Part shown: positions 41,412-53,791 of the stretch, one piece after another | Layout: each line of letters opens with the position of its first letter | Numbering within the stretch: position 1 is the first letter of the stretch | Position numbers and translations under genes: made by a program | The notes under the pieces: generated by a model | Databases searched by the model: none | Seen by the model: only the letters and a program-made list of their open reading frames with translations | Told to the model about the DNA's origin: nothing | Source of the DNA: Tachypleus tridentatus | Lineage: Eukaryota > Arthropoda > Merostomata > Xiphosura > Limulidae | Reading direction: 5' to 3' | DNA: 64,000 nucleotides | Assembly (NCBI RefSeq): GCF_004210375.1 | Contig: NC_134825.1 | Location: forward strand, 43,952,348 to 44,016,347

Positions 41412-41696
41412 CTGAAATTAAAACATAAGACTATTTTATACATGAAAATTTTCAGAGCTATGGTATTAAAACAATATTTTAAATTTTATCAGGAGTAAAA
41501 TCAAATTACAATCATTCTGAAGTTACTTTTTATTAAACAAAATCATTTAAAAAATGAGTTAACATTACAAATCTTAAAATGTTTTATTGTAAAAAACTAA
41601 TATTTAAAATAATTTAACTGGCTTCTTTACATAAATAAGATCATAAAGCATGTTTGATATAGATTGATGTTCATAAAAAAATAAATAAAAACATAC

Positions 41697-41813
41697 TTTC
41701 ATTGCTTCTTCTAGGGCTGGAAGGGTTTGATTTAAATCTTCTAATGCATGTTCTGCCATCTTTTTGCATGTGATCTCTTCTTCAGCAATTTTCTCACTCC
41801 TTGCTGATACTAA
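41697..41813 (-). CDS. DNAH2: DNAH2-like dynein exon 6: stalk coiled coil 1, second part
   Basis: Acceptor GCATATAG and donor GTATGT, 117 bases, phase 0 at both ends. It encodes LVSARSEKIAEEEITCKKMA, then EDLNQTLPALEEAMK. The LPALEEA motif marks the end of coiled coil 1 in dynein heavy chains. The exon was too short for a long open frame and was found by continuity with its neighbours. Confidence 0.93.
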
Positions 41814-42306
41814 CTATATGCAAATTGAGTCAGGCAATTAGTAACAATACTAGCACTCTAATTATATTTATTTAAAAAGTGACTTTTATCCATCATTTTG
41901 TTTTCAGCATTGGCTATTTACAAAGTAAAACAATCAAATACAAATGTCTTTTTTTATTTAATTACACTGAACTGTTGAGCAAAACCTAATTTTTTATTTA
42001 GAATTTGGTGACTTGAAGTGAGATATGTCTTCACATTGTAATTTACTGAAAGTGAGCAAAACATGGGTGCAAGTAGCCTGTGTTAAACTTATACCAAAGC
42101 AACCGGAAAAGGAATTTATAATATATTTCTCTAGAGCAAAGTAATGAACAGAAAAAAAATACTTATGTTTTTCAATTATCAAATTAATTGCATACACAGT
42201 GAGTTGAACTTTAATAAAGCACATTAGTTCAGTTCAGTGTTTGTTATATTTAATTAGCAATTTTCTTAACACTACTGATTATGTTAAGCATTTATTTCCC
42301 ACTAAC
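41814..42306 (-). other. Dynein intron, AT-rich
   Basis: No additional feature recognised. An open minus frame at 41994-42224 has no dynein similarity. Confidence 0.6.
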
Positions 42307-42517
42307 CTTTTGCTGTTCATCTGCTTCTCTCTTCTGCTGTACTATGATTACTAAATATTCATCACATTCTTTCTGGAACCTTGCAACCTGAATTTGGGCA
42401 TCTTGAAGTTCCCTGGACATAAGCTCCACTTTCTCTCTTGTTTCATTTATCTTGTGAAGGCCTGATCTTAATTTGTGAATTGCTCCCCCTAAATCCTTGT
42501 GTTTCTGTGCCAAAAGC
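42307..42517 (-). CDS. DNAH2: DNAH2-like dynein exon 5: stalk coiled coil 1, first part
   Basis: Acceptor TGTATAAG and donor GTTAGT, 211 bases, completing the split Arg codon and ending in phase 0. It encodes LLAQKHKDLGGAIHKLRSGL, then HKINETREKVELMSRELQDA, then YLVIIVQQKREADEQQK, a heptad-like alpha helix. The last phrase is the strongest DNAH2-like signature in the window. Confidence 0.95.
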
Positions 42518-42780
42518 CTTATACATAACCAAAACTATCATAAGGTATATGAAACAGAATGTAATTATGCAATACATTAAAAACAAAAACTTTCTTATAC
42601 ATCATTTGAAATATGTTCAAAAGGTTGTTTACAGAAGTGTCAACCTTATTTAATAAACATTTTTCAGTTTAATTCTTTGGACAACACAAGTCATTTCATA
42701 AGAGACATAAAGATTGATATATCATGGAACTAGCAGTTCTCATAATGAAATCAAATAAAAAGAACTTTATTTTTCAATAC

Positions 42781-42920
42781 CTTTTGTAGGTAGATACCAT
42801 ATCTATGTAATTCTGTGGTGTGATGTAGGTTTGCCTTTTCATCTCTAACATCATTCTTTCAGACATAAACATCACAGACTTCTGCATTTGGGAAAACATT
42901 TTAGCTAAATTCATCTGCAT
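42781..42920 (-). CDS. DNAH2: DNAH2-like dynein exon 4: AAA4 to stalk linker
   Basis: Acceptor CTGTTTCAG and donor GTATTG, 140 bases, phase 0 to phase 2. It encodes MQMNLAKMFSQMQKSVMFMS, then LEMKRQTYITPQNYIDMVST, then YKR. The L+RxxYxTPxxYxxxxxxY pattern is the conserved dynein segment just before the stalk. The initial ATG codons are internal methionines, not a start. Confidence 0.93.
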
Positions 42921-45010
42921 CTGAAACAGAAAATTTATGTTACTTAAGAAAACATTTTTATTAATGGCCTATAAATGTATTAAAAGATGTATTTCTTCAA
43001 AAAAAAAGATATAAATTGTGGTGTTTATGCTCGTATTTCCTCTGAAATTTACCAATACATATTCCAACAAAACAAATTTTACTAGTACTTTATCATTAGG
43101 TTGTTTTAAGTAAACAATATGAAAAGTATTTATAGTTAATATAAACAAGTTGTAAGTAATTGAATATTTTTTTTCACATTCCTGTGAGTGAACATTTCAA
43201 CTTGTACTTCATATTCTACTATAAACAATTTGAAATTATTGCCAAATTGCTTTATAAGATATCATATAGCATGTGCAAGGCATGCATAACAATACAGCTG
43301 TTGTTTTTAATGGAGATCACACATGTCAAATAATTAAATCTACAAGAAATAAAGAAGTTCACACAGTTATGATGTATTGTAAATAATGGATAAAAAATAC
43401 GAGTGCTGCATATATATACATACATCTTTGGTAAATATAATAAAACAAAATGTTACACTTTTCTGCAGTTCTAGTTCAGAACTTAATAGCTCAAAACGAG
43501 TTGATGTTCTAATTCATTCCAAGATGACATTCTCTGCTGTTTCAGTTGTATTGTACTCAATACCAACTTGAGTTTGAAATCATTTTATGGCTATCACATG
43601 AGGTAGATATACTTCCAAATTCTAGTGATCTAACTTGTGATTCATCAGCAATAAGGAGAAAGTAGATTGTGAGAGTTGTTTTGGCATTACTGTTAAACTT
43701 TCCAATTTTAACAGGGCAAGTATGTGCAAGAAAATCTTGTCTGCATTATTCCTTTGTTAGATTGATGTTACTCCTGTTTAATCCATGTGTGAATATGGCC
43801 TTCATTTTCTCATTGAAAATTTCAGCCATAGTTCAGTTCAAAATAAAACATGGCTTTTCATTTTTTTAACTTTATCATAATTATCCACAAGTACATTTTA
43901 TTTCATTTTTTATCTTGTTTTTAATACTTATACCTAATTTTTAAACTACTTCTCAAACTTACTGTTGCACATCCTACTACATTAGAGCCACCCACTGTAA
44001 TGTTTAGTGATAACGTTTTTTTTTGTTCTTTGGCACATTAAGTTTTTGTCTCTTTCAACCAGGCGATGGCATATCGCTACATTCATCCTCTCACATATTA
44101 AAGGTACAAGCTTTTCATTGTTTCAGTGGTCATGAAACTGTGTACTTTATCAAATACAAATCTTGTAATATCATGCAGTTATATAAGCAGACACTCACAT
44201 GAATGTCTATATTGATAACAGATGTATGTAAATTATGTAAGAAAAACAGAAAATACATGGTTAAAGAATGTGCGTGTTAACCTTATCCTTTATCACATAT
44301 TGTTGTCTAGCTTGAAAATGATCAAGTTATTTACTGGCTTCTAAAATAATGTTACAGGGGTTGTTAGCAGTACGTTTAACTAAATGTAAGCCTTCAATAT
44401 CCCACTGTCGCAGACATTCTATTTTCTCTTATGTAATGTTAAGCAATCTGATATTTGTGCATAGCCTGGCAGTCACTGTAAGAGGTCTTATAGACCATGC
44501 TAGGTTCTCCTTTCATTTAACCAAAAGTTTTATAAGGTACAATGTAATTTTAAAGTATCTTGTACATACAAATCACAAAGAGTTCTTCTGACTCTTTCAA
44601 AAAAGACCATGAGCATATGGAATGCTTACAGTATATAAAGGATAGGAGCCATATGTTAAAGCACTTCACATCTATACGATAGCAAACCAAAGTTTATATT
44701 TTTGTAGCTAAGACAACACACATAACAGTTCTTAGTAACCTTATAGCTAAACATGGAAATGTCAAACTTTCAAATAATTTCAAAAGAAACTTTAAATAAT
44801 TGCTTAAATAATTCTACTGTACTTTTATAATACATAAAATTGAGAATAAGCTTTCACTGCTAATCAACCTTGAAGTATACAACAGAGCTTTTAAAAATTT
44901 TAGTTCAAAAATATATAACTAATTCAAAACTACTATGTAACACATTTTAACATAAAATCTTCACTCACTAACACACACCCGATAAAGTAGACATTTTAAA
45001 TTGTAGTTGT

Positions 45011-45179
45011 ATCTTAGAATGACTGGTATGGGCATTAACACTTTTACTAATACAGCAGAGAACATTTTGTCCTAGGAAGGTAAAAACATTGTTCCCTGCT
45101 TATCAATAAAAATTGTTAATAACCATACCAGCTGTTCTGAGATACATTTTTTAGTTCAAGTGGGTTTCTTATCATCAAG
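45011..45179 (+). mobile_element. Short foldback element with 13-bp target duplication (copy 2)
   Basis: Inverted arms CTGGTATGGGCATTAACA and TGTTAATAACCATACCAG surround a core AGCAGAGAACATTTTG/GGAAGGTAAAAACATTG. The right end carries the tail CAAGTGGGTTTCTTATCATCA. It is flanked by AAATTGTAGTTGT (44998-45010) and AAATTGCAGTTGT (45180-45192), a 13-bp duplication with one mismatch. Related to the elements at 32418-32603 and 55635-55829. Confidence 0.75.
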
Positions 45180-46310
45180 AAATTGCAGTTGTGTCCTCAA
45201 ATAATAAGCCTTATTTCAAAATAGTTTTATTTGTATATTTCTATGATTAGAGAGTCAGTCAGTGGTATATCAGATATTTTGCCTCTTTTATTTGATGTGG
45301 ATACAACAAATTCTCAAATCAAGGTAAAACAGCATGGATAAAAATAAGATGTTGATAAGTCTAAACACAGTAGCAAAATACTACTGTGAGCTAGTCTAAA
45401 CTATTAAAGCAAAATATGCTCTTGTTGATCATAATGTGCTGAATAGGTTAAAAGCTTTTCAAATTTAAATAAATAATAGAGTACATTTGTTAAATTTTAA
45501 ATCTAGGCTGATATGATGTTATTAAAGATCTTATGCTGTTAAAATCTATGTTTTACATATGTGGTATTAGAGCACTCTTAAGAGATATGATGAATTACAA
45601 AATACAAAAGTTAACTGTATGTATAATAAGCTGATTCCATATAATATTTTAAATGTAAATGTACTTTAAAAGCAACTTTAATAGTTCTGTTAATGTAGAA
45701 TAATTTCCACCCTTTATACACTTAACTATAAAATTATAAGTTATCCCAGTGTTTAAAGCACCTGGCAATTAATAAATATGTAGTATTCCATAACACACTT
45801 GTTCAACAATAAATTAAGTACCACAACAACTGGAAGTGCTTAGGAATTGTATGCAGAGTGTGAATAAGTCAAATGTAACCTAAAGATAGAACACAGACAC
45901 AAATTACTGGCTTAAAAACAAACACTTATTAACAAATAGTTTATGAAGTGGGTGTTTTCTTGAGCTCATGGTCTTCCATATTTATGACACAGCAATAATG
46001 CAAAATTTACACAAATGCACTTACCAGAGATAAGGGCATTTCTGATCTAGTAATAACTTGCCTGGAAACTTTGCCATTGATTCCAGGAATGACTTGTCAT
46101 TCTAGTAAGAAGATAAGCCTCATCAAGAAAGGAAAGAGTTTCTTGTGTGTCTATTCCCATATACGTCCAACATGTCAGATATCTTACAAAAGTAATTAAT
46201 GACTTATTTAGTGCACTGGCTACATATACAGTCAAATATAATTGTACTGGTTCTGACCAAAAGTGACTGCTTAAGGAAAGGATTAAGAATAGTCCACAGT
46301 TAGGCACATC

Positions 46311-47060
46311 GTGCTCATTGAAAAAATAGGGGAAAAGCTGAAGAGAGGAGACTCAAGAGAGCAAACAAACACCTGCTGTCAAAGGAGCATATACAAGATG
46401 TATGAGCTGGTGGGTCCAACCCATAATGGGGTAAGAAAAAAGTCCTGGGTAGAGGAAAATGAGAGAAACCACAAGGAGGAAGAGTGTGACAAAACACTGA
46501 ATGGCTCAGACAGAACAAGAGCACATTCCAGAACAAAAATAGCATCAAAATTAGAAACCGAAAGGAAGGAATATGTGATAATGTAATGAAGTCAAAGGGT
46601 GATGGTGAAAAAGAGACCAAAGTGATAAGTACATCCTGTATGTCAGCACACAGAAGTAGAAGAGTGACAGGAGTGGAACAAAGAGATAGCTACATGATCA
46701 GAGAGGTGAACAGCTCAATCCTACACACACTGAGAAAGGAATGCCATATCCTGAGGAAAGAGCAATGTGTGAGAGTGGAACAGAAGAGATGGAAAGTTAG
46801 AAAGAAAAAAGACAGGGTTGAAACTCAAGAAAATGGAGTAATAAAAACAAGATGTGAGGGTTAACCAAAGGAACCCCTGAAAGTGTATTCTGAAACTGAG
46901 CAAAGACCTGAGAGAGAAGATAGAAAGATGGATATATATATATTGTAAAAAAGATGCAAGATAACAGATTGAAAGCACAGACAGCCAGGACTGAGGAACA
47001 AGACACAGGAGACAAAATATAAGTTAGCAAACAGGGGTGTGGCCAAGCCACAAAAAGAAA
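46311..47060. other. Purine-rich intronic stretch, unrecognised
   Basis: The plus strand is strongly A/G-biased, unlike the flanking AT-rich intron, and has open frames of 70-100 codons on both strands. The bias resembles that of the retroelement relics elsewhere in this gene, but I find no motif that identifies it. Confidence 0.4.
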
Positions 47061-47579
47061 AGGAACAATTGTATGAAACATTATCCACTACATGCAAATG
47101 TCATGTATGTAAAAAAGTAAGAAAAGACATTATTGAATAAGTACATGTTACAGAGCAGGTAGCAACTTCTAAACTTAGACTGCATGGAGCAAATTCTTAT
47201 GTCTAAAACTATTCTGTTAATCATACAAACTTTATAGACTGTGAGATAAGTTAAAGAGCAATGAGTGAGGATGAAACATTATCCACTACATGCAAATGCT
47301 AACACGCAATGACCTATACCAAAATAGTAATGTCTATGTGTAACTTGTCAAGAAGAAATGTATGAGAACTAAATACTGACATCCATGGATGCAACTTATG
47401 CAGTAAAAACATGGAAAAAAAGTATTACTCATTACTACTCTTCCTACAGGCTTGGTTGAATCAGTTATGTTTGTGACCCCATGTTGACCTACATAGTTTC
47501 CTTACTCTAGGTTCTAATTTGATTGGTGTACCTTCATTAAATTGCACAAGCTTTCAGTAAACATTAAGAGTGGTTTGAA

Positions 47580-48700
47580 GACAAAAAATACAAATTTTAA
47601 TAAAGTATTTTCACCACAACTTTCTCCATATAATATGGAATCAAAATGTTGACTACTCAGAATTTTCATTTGTGTAATCTCTGAAACCTAAATAAATTTC
47701 ACTGTTTCTACATAAAACTATATTTTATCCGTTATTTTCTCTGCTCTAACTCTATACAAAATTAATTTGACTGAACCTTATAATCACCATAAACAAATAG
47801 GAAATAAACTTAAAATATTTTTTTCTTTCTAGATTGATTTTAAATTGTAAATGAAACTACATGTCTAGCTAATAATCTCACCACAAAATATGTAAATCAC
47901 TTGTTTAAGGTATAGCTTATGTTACTCTATCAAATTACATAATGCATGTGCTACTCATGAACACATGAACATTTTTTATCATTACTTTTCTTTTATTTTA
48001 CTTAATCCAACCTCATCTAACCTAAAAATATTTTAAATTTTATATTTCAGTTACTTTTATAATAATAAATAAACAATACAGATGAAAAATAAGAAATGTA
48101 GTGTTTACCTCTTTCTTATTTTTTGTTGTTGTTGATTGTCAATGAAACATAACCCTATTTTTTATACTAATGGTATATAAAATGGTTAATAATTTTTAAC
48201 TTAATTAAATAATGCAAAAAGAGCACAGAATAAAAACACATAAAAAGTAGACACTGTCCTATAATTATCATAATATTTATGCCTTTTTTAATTATGCAAT
48301 AAGAGCTGTTTAAAACCCAGCTAACTTTGTCTACATATTTTCTGTGGGAATAAAGTGTGAACTGAAAGTGAAATAAACAATTCTCTGTACAGGAAACAAC
48401 ATAACATAATACATGACATGACAGATCAAATAATTTAGCTTTCTACTGGTTATAAATAATATAGTATTAAACATCAAAGAGAACTACTGGCAATTTGTGA
48501 AAAAGAGGATCTGCAGATGAATGTGGCAAGTAGGTCTGATTTTATAATTAGTAACTAGATTTTCAAGCTTATAGCTACGTAATCAAATAAAATTGAAGAC
48601 TATAAAAATTATGCTTTGCTTGAATAATAACAGTATCATAATGAGTAATTTATGAAGTTAATTTGAGAACTTAAAACTTACATAATTCAAATTTAGGTTA
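47580..48700. repeat. Unidentified interspersed repeat, copy 2 (no Tc1 insertion)
   Basis: Aligns by eye with 32700-33004 plus 34629-35350. Shared phrases include TGTAATCTCTGAAACCT versus TGTAATCCCTAAAATCT, CTATCAAATTACAT, AGTTACTTTTATAATAATAA versus AGTTACTTTTACAATAATAA, and ATAAAAAGTAGACA versus ATAAAAAGCAGACA. At 47911-47912 a single TA stands where copy 1 holds a Tc1 element. The family is unknown, and no coding potential is seen. Confidence 0.75.
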
Positions 48701-48834
48701 TTAGCTACAGTTTGATGCTAGGTTTTATTTGTATATTATGGTAATAAAGCAGTTTAATTAAATTTTGAATATAACTTTAACCCCTTATGATATGTGCAGA
48801 AAAGAATACCCATATGGATAAAATTAAGTGACTA

Positions 48835-49720
48835 TGTTAAGGAGTAATGATCAAAGTCTATTCATCATCATAAAAATGTTGCAAGTTAAGGAAAAATAAC
48901 TTATATCAAAATATTATCTTCTATACGTACATGTTAAGGTGTAATGAAAGAGAATGAAACAATAATGTGTGTATATTAAGGAATAAATAACTATGACTAA
49001 ACAAGTACTGACTAAGAGTAGAAGTGAAGGAGTCATGACATATGATGAGAAAACATATCCCATATGTTATTTGTGAAGAAGCAAAGAACTACAAATAAAC
49101 ACCAACATCTAAATTTACATGCTTAGAATAAGCAACTATTTCTGAACATCAACTGTTGTGTATACAGAAAGAATCAACAAACCATGACCAAACATCATAT
49201 TCTAAATAGGACATGATTAGGAGGAATTAACTATGTGTAAACACTATTTCCTATATGTAAAGGAGTAATGAACTATGGGTAAACATTAACCCCAATGAGT
49301 TGTATATTAAGGAGTAATGAATTGTTTCAAAACAATATCGTCTGTGTGGACATAGTAAAAAGTGAGAACTAGAGCCAAAACATAACAAGAATATGTATAT
49401 GGAAAGGAATAATTAACCAAGACTAAGCATTATATTTCATGTGTACATGTGAAAAAAGTAATGAAACAGATGTAAATATTTTGTATGGGTATGGTAACAT
49501 GGTAAGGTGTAATCAAAAATCGAAATATTATTTTATTTCATCTAATATGTGGGCATGTTAAGGAGTAAGAAGTAGAACTAAAGATTAACATGCATTAACC
49601 ATGATTAAATGTTATATTGTATAATAGTGATGTAAACATGGCAAGGTATTGTCAATTAAGGCTAAGTATTATATATAGAGTACATGTGAAGAAGTAATGA
49701 AGAAAATGTAAACATTTTCA
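48835..49720. repeat. Decayed tandem repeat, period about 44-51 bp
   Basis: The phrase AAGGAGTAATGAACTATG, followed by TAAACATTAT and a TATGTGTACATG-like spacer, recurs in degraded form about every 48 bases. Anchors lie near 48839, 48933, 48976, 49026, 49075, 49122, 49165, 49216, 49260, 49308, 49352, 49403, 49450, 49500, 49560, 49633 and 49688. Related text also occurs at 47070-47400, for example GAAACATTATCCACTACATG twice. Divergence is high, so the array is old. Confidence 0.7.
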
Positions 49721-50621
49721 ACTTAAACTTTCACAAGTTAAACTCAATTGTGGTTGAATAGTTATTTATATATATTGTTCTATGTTAATTTTGCAAATGT
49801 TATCACTACTATCTTGTTTGCATTGTTTTTAAAGGATTGATATTAGCCATCACAACATGTACTTAATTTTTTTTTTTTAATTTTCTTTACCTGTTTGCTT
49901 GTTGGTATTTACAATGCAATATTTTTCTACAGACATAGGAATGTTATATTTATAACTAAGGTCTAAACAAAATGATTTTCCTACTGTAATATTTATTGCT
50001 TAACTATTATTGGTTGGTAATTCTTATTTTACTCAGTACTAAAGTTTAAAAAAAACAACACCAAATTGCTGTAAAAAAACTAACTTCAAAGGGTAATAAT
50101 AACAGTTTTAACACTAGAATTGTGATTTTTTAATTACTAATAGTTATTTATACTTATAAATGTGAGTACTTCTTTTGAAACTATGTCATCTCAGTGAAAT
50201 GGGTTGACACCATTGTTTTGGGTTTTGAGTGATCATGCAACATAAAAGAAACAGAAGAAAGAACAAGAAGTTCAAACTTTTTACATTCATAGAACTCACG
50301 ACTCAGTCTTCACATAGATATTGTTATAAAAGGAAATACTATATAGTATTGTAAAGTTATGATGACCTATTCAGGAGATATTTAAAATACAATTTTGGTG
50401 AACAATATGAGTCATCCATACATAAGCAGTACTACAACCTGTCTAATAATTACAGCCTTAAAAAATAGTTAATAAATATGATTTTTCTCAATGTCTTTCA
50501 GCTATAGCATTTTGTGTTATGAGTCAAATCACCATCAAATACATCACAGTATTTATAACACTCAAGTCTTTTCAATCAAAAATTTGAGAAAGGTAATTCT
50601 TGACATCAACTTGTTTCTTAC

Positions 50622-50757
50622 TTCCTTCTCAGATTCACTGAGATGAGCTTGATCAAGAAATTTGAGAGCAAACTCCACTAATGCTTCCTCTGGCCATTCT
50701 CCAAACCAATCAATAGTTGTACATCTGACTAGTGCAGGGTAGTTCAGAAGCCTTTTC
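50622..50757 (-). CDS. DNAH2: DNAH2-like dynein exon 3: AAA4 end
   Basis: Acceptor CCAATAG and donor GTAAGA, 136 bases, completing the split Arg codon and ending in phase 0. It encodes KRLLNYPALVRCTTIDWFGE, then WPEEALVEFALKFLDQAHLS. The NC/RCTTIDWF...WPxxAL block is the conserved AAA4 end of all dynein heavy chains. Reading past the donor is open for about 20 further codons, but the join to the next exon matches the family better. Confidence 0.95.
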
Positions 50758-52084
50758 CTATTGGTTAAAACAAAATTAAAATATGTACAAAAATAAAATA
50801 AAACTTTAAAACAATGTTTAAAAATATTCAATTTTACTTGAGAAATATGTCATAAATTATTCTATTTGGGCAAGGAAAATGAGAATATATGCACACACAC
50901 AAACACATGCATACATATCTAAATTTTTTTAAACTCACAAGGGTAGTAAAATAAAAATTTAAAGCCATACTATAAAGCCATCATAATGACATTTTACTTG
51001 CAGTTACAGTAAACTAAAATATTCTATTATTATATTAATTTGGATATCAAATTAAATTTTATCAAAGAAAGACATTGAAATAAAGTATTCCCACTGCAAA
51101 AAACTAATCTATTATTGCATTGATTTGAATATCAAATTAAATTATCTTAAAAGAATAATGATTAGATATCTTTCTTACCATTACAATAAACTAAAGGTAA
51201 TCAAATATTACATTTAATTTAATTTCAAAATTTAAAACTTTTACATAAAAAAAATTAAATATTTAAATATATGTCAAAAACTAAATGATTGTTACTACTA
51301 CCAAGAAACAAAAATAAATATTTTGTTATTATGTTGAGAATCCTGTTAAAATTTTTTAACTAAATGTTAAATAAACACACATGAAATCAGATACTTTTTA
51401 GTACAAGGAACTAAAAGCAACAAAATTCAAATTATCCAGCAGAAAGATGAAGGTAATATACATGTTTAAATTTATGTAACTATTTTAATTGTAAAAGGAA
51501 ATAAAAGTAATATATTTTTAACCTTGGTTTATGTCAATTCAGATTCATTCAAATAATTTTACAATTAATAAATCTGTTTCATACTAAAAAGAACTTAATG
51601 TAATATGTAATTATATTCTGCCAAATATTAAATCAATATCTCACCACAGATTCCTTGATGGTTAAGAACGAATATTTTGTAGTCCTATGATTAACTTTGG
51701 GGACAAACCAATTATAATAGGCCAGTTTGTGCAGATGCATGTTTGAATTATAGTACATATGTTATTGGCTTACAGCACTAAATATGTGTTTTGTATAGAT
51801 TAATGATCATCCTATAAAATTATTAGATATTTTGCACAAAATAAAATTAAAGGTAATATTTAAGATAATTTATAACAAACACTGTTTTTGCAACAATGAT
51901 AAACAATATATAGTTGTATAGAAAACTATTTACATGAACTCAAACTATTTTCTTCCATAATTAACTGTCTTTTTTTTAAGATTAACAAATTTATGTGACC
52001 CTCCAAAAGATAATTTCTTCCCAACCAGTGATTTAGCTTGAAGTAGAACCTACAAGTAACCCATAGAATTGTTTTTAATCAGAC
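50758..52084 (-). other. Dynein intron, AT-rich
   Basis: No gene or identified repeat. The text is rich in AAATTAAAT-type words. Confidence 0.6.
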
Positions 52085-52224
52085 CTGTATGATTCTCCAA
52101 GAGGGCTAATACAGAACACAACATGAAGATTATCTTTAACTTGGTCTAGAAACTGGTCAAACAAGGCTTGTTTATCTTCACTGAGTTTTCCAGATGTAAC
52201 TGATTTTTTAAGAGATGAAACTAC
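52085..52224 (-). CDS. DNAH2: DNAH2-like dynein exon 2: AAA4
   Basis: Acceptor TATTTAG and donor GTCTGA, 140 bases, phase 0 to phase 2. It encodes an amphipathic stretch VVSSLKKSVTSGKLSEDKQA, then FDQFLDQVKDNLHVVFCISPLGESYR. The NLHVVxCxSPxG motif is diagnostic of the dynein heavy chain AAA4 module. It joins in frame to the next exon through a split arginine codon (AG|G). Confidence 0.95.
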
Positions 52225-53592
52225 CTAAATATACACATATAGAATAAAAAGAAGCTTTAGCTACCACTACTTTGATACTAAAAAAAACCTTATTTTTCTG
52301 AATACAACTGAGTATGGGTTTCTGAAAATAAAAAACAACAAAAAAGTTTAAAAGTGGATTTGATTTTTAATACATATACTGATAACAATAAAAAAGGCTG
52401 ACATAACTTGATGTAAATATGAATGATTTGTCACTTTACAAAATTTAAAATTCAAAAACAGTTAAAGTGGAAAAGAAATGCATCATTTAAAAAAGATATT
52501 ATGTCACTGTTAACATGGCATCATAATGCTCACAGTGCCAAATGTTTTTTTCACTGATACTCTTCTATCCCATTTTAGCTCTTTTTGAATTTTAAATAAC
52601 TTGATGAAGTAACAATAAGTAATATTACTCTGATACCTTAATAAAGGAACTCTTTAAATATTATATTTTACACTAAAAATTTAACTAGATTATACTGGTA
52701 AGATTATATGCCATAATGCTATAAACTATATATAATATTTTGATTAAAGTAAGATGGGATTAAGATCTTTTGTGAAGGTGAATAATGAACCACGCAATAT
52801 TTTAAACAATACTTACAAATCAGTTTTTTTTAACATAACTCATAATGAAAATGTAAATAATGACTACATATTGTGATATCAACTCTAATTTCTTACTTAA
52901 TTGTTCCATCAAAAGGTAATTTCTTTTTTTAAATTTCCCCCAAATAATAAGTCTAACACAAACACAAATTATAATGAAACAGACTTTTTTCATCTTGGTC
53001 TTCAGGCTATATGTATCTGGAACATAATGAATAAGAAATGGAAAAATGTTGGTTTACTTTCCCATAGGCTATCAGACCAAAAAATTAATTTAATTAAATT
53101 TTTTTTTTAAATGAGGAATCTCTAAAGCTAGAGTACGTAATAGATAATGATTACTTTAAAGATTCCTCATTTAAAAAAAAAATTAATTAAATTAATTTAG
53201 CTCTAACTGCAGAACAATGTACTTAATTCTTAAAAAACAAAAATGCAAGTTTATAAATTATAAAAAAAAACATTTCCCTCTGTAACAATCTTAATCTAAC
53301 AAAAAAAATAATTTATTTTGTCAAAATGAATGTGGATTAGTATTCATGAAACAAAGTTTCTGTTTGTTGCTAAACACAATGTTGCATAATGGATTCTATG
53401 TCCCAGTTGTGCCTACAAAAGGGATTGAACCCCACATTATAGCATTAAAAGCTCTCAAATAAGCCACCATGGGACAAAAGTATCTCTGAGTAGTTGAAAT
53501 GTCTCAGACATTAAACAAAATAAAATCTCAAAGAAAAATAATAAATAATATATAATGAAAGAATAAAAATTTCTTTTTTTTTCTTTTTTTAC
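52225..53592 (-). other. Dynein intron containing a small palindrome
   Basis: AT-rich intron. The only structure I see is the inverted repeat at 53082-53198, listed separately. Confidence 0.7.
53082..53198. repeat. Inverted repeat (foldback) in intron
   Basis: Left arm 53082-53121 and right arm 53160-53198 are nearly perfect inverted copies of about 40 bases. They include a T-run/A-run pair and AGATTCCTCATTT. The loop is 38 bases. It resembles a tiny MITE, but no coding part or clear target duplication is seen. Confidence 0.8.
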
Positions 53593-53791
53593 CTTATCCA
53601 CTTCTTCTTGTTTGAAGAGGTTGGGCACTTCTCCACTGCTCAATATATTGTTAATATCATCTAAAAACCCCTCATGTTTTACTTGACTGTCAGTAAACAG
53701 GAAAACAGTGGGTTCTTTCTTAATTCCTGTCTGCCAGTAGAGATTCTTCAGGTCTATGATATTGTTTGGAAAAGTAAAATTGGACAGATTA
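53593..53791 (-). CDS. DNAH2: DNAH2-like dynein heavy chain exon 1 of window: AAA4, after Walker A
   Basis: Acceptor TTGCAG and donor GTAAAA. The exon starts with the last base of a split codon and ends in phase 0. It encodes NLSNFTFPNN, then IDLKNLYWQTG, then PTVFLFTDSQV (the AAA4 beta strand and Walker B region), then FLDDINNILSSGEVPNLF, a dynein AAA4 hallmark. The preceding exon with the AAA4 P-loop is not in the 10 kb to the right, which is filled with retroelement relics. Confidence 0.93.

Larger units (their letters stand above)
42921..50621 (-). other. 7.7-kb dynein intron with repeats
   Basis: Contains a foldback element (45011-45179), a purine-rich stretch of unknown origin (46311-47060), an unidentified repeat shared with 32.7-35.4 kb (47580-48700) and a decayed tandem repeat (48835-49720). 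The rest, 42921-45010 and 45193-46310, is AT-rich with no recognisable gene. Confidence 0.7.
23343..53791 (-). other. DNAH2: Axonemal dynein heavy chain gene, internal part (13 exons)
   Basis: Gene-level entry. Thirteen minus-strand exons (53593-53791, 52085-52224, 50622-50757, 42781-42920, 42307-42517, 41697-41813, 41270-41411, 40773-40962, 38418-38514, 38002-38166, 36579-36701, 27926-28141, 23343-23638) total 2172 bases, about 724 codons. They encode the later AAA4, the stalk and AAA5 of a dynein heavy chain. Phases chain correctly from exon to exon until one extra base in the last. DNAH2-type identity is supported by VQQKREADEQQK, ESLNKKDIGEVKSYGRPP, LVGDCLVAAGFL, SPTTVREWN and [10 protein letters not shown], recalled from DNAH2 rather than aligned. 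The product would be a motor of ciliary inner dynein arm f (I1). Both ends of the gene lie outside what can be read here. Confidence 0.85.

Noticed and set aside
41994..42224. Minus-strand 76-codon open frame between dynein exons
   Set aside because: It has no dynein similarity, and the flanking exons join in phase without it.
46311..46864. Two plus-strand open frames of about 90 codons as genes
   Set aside because: There is no recognisable domain, equally long frames lie on the other strand, and the base composition is biased. The stretch is more likely repeat-derived or chance.
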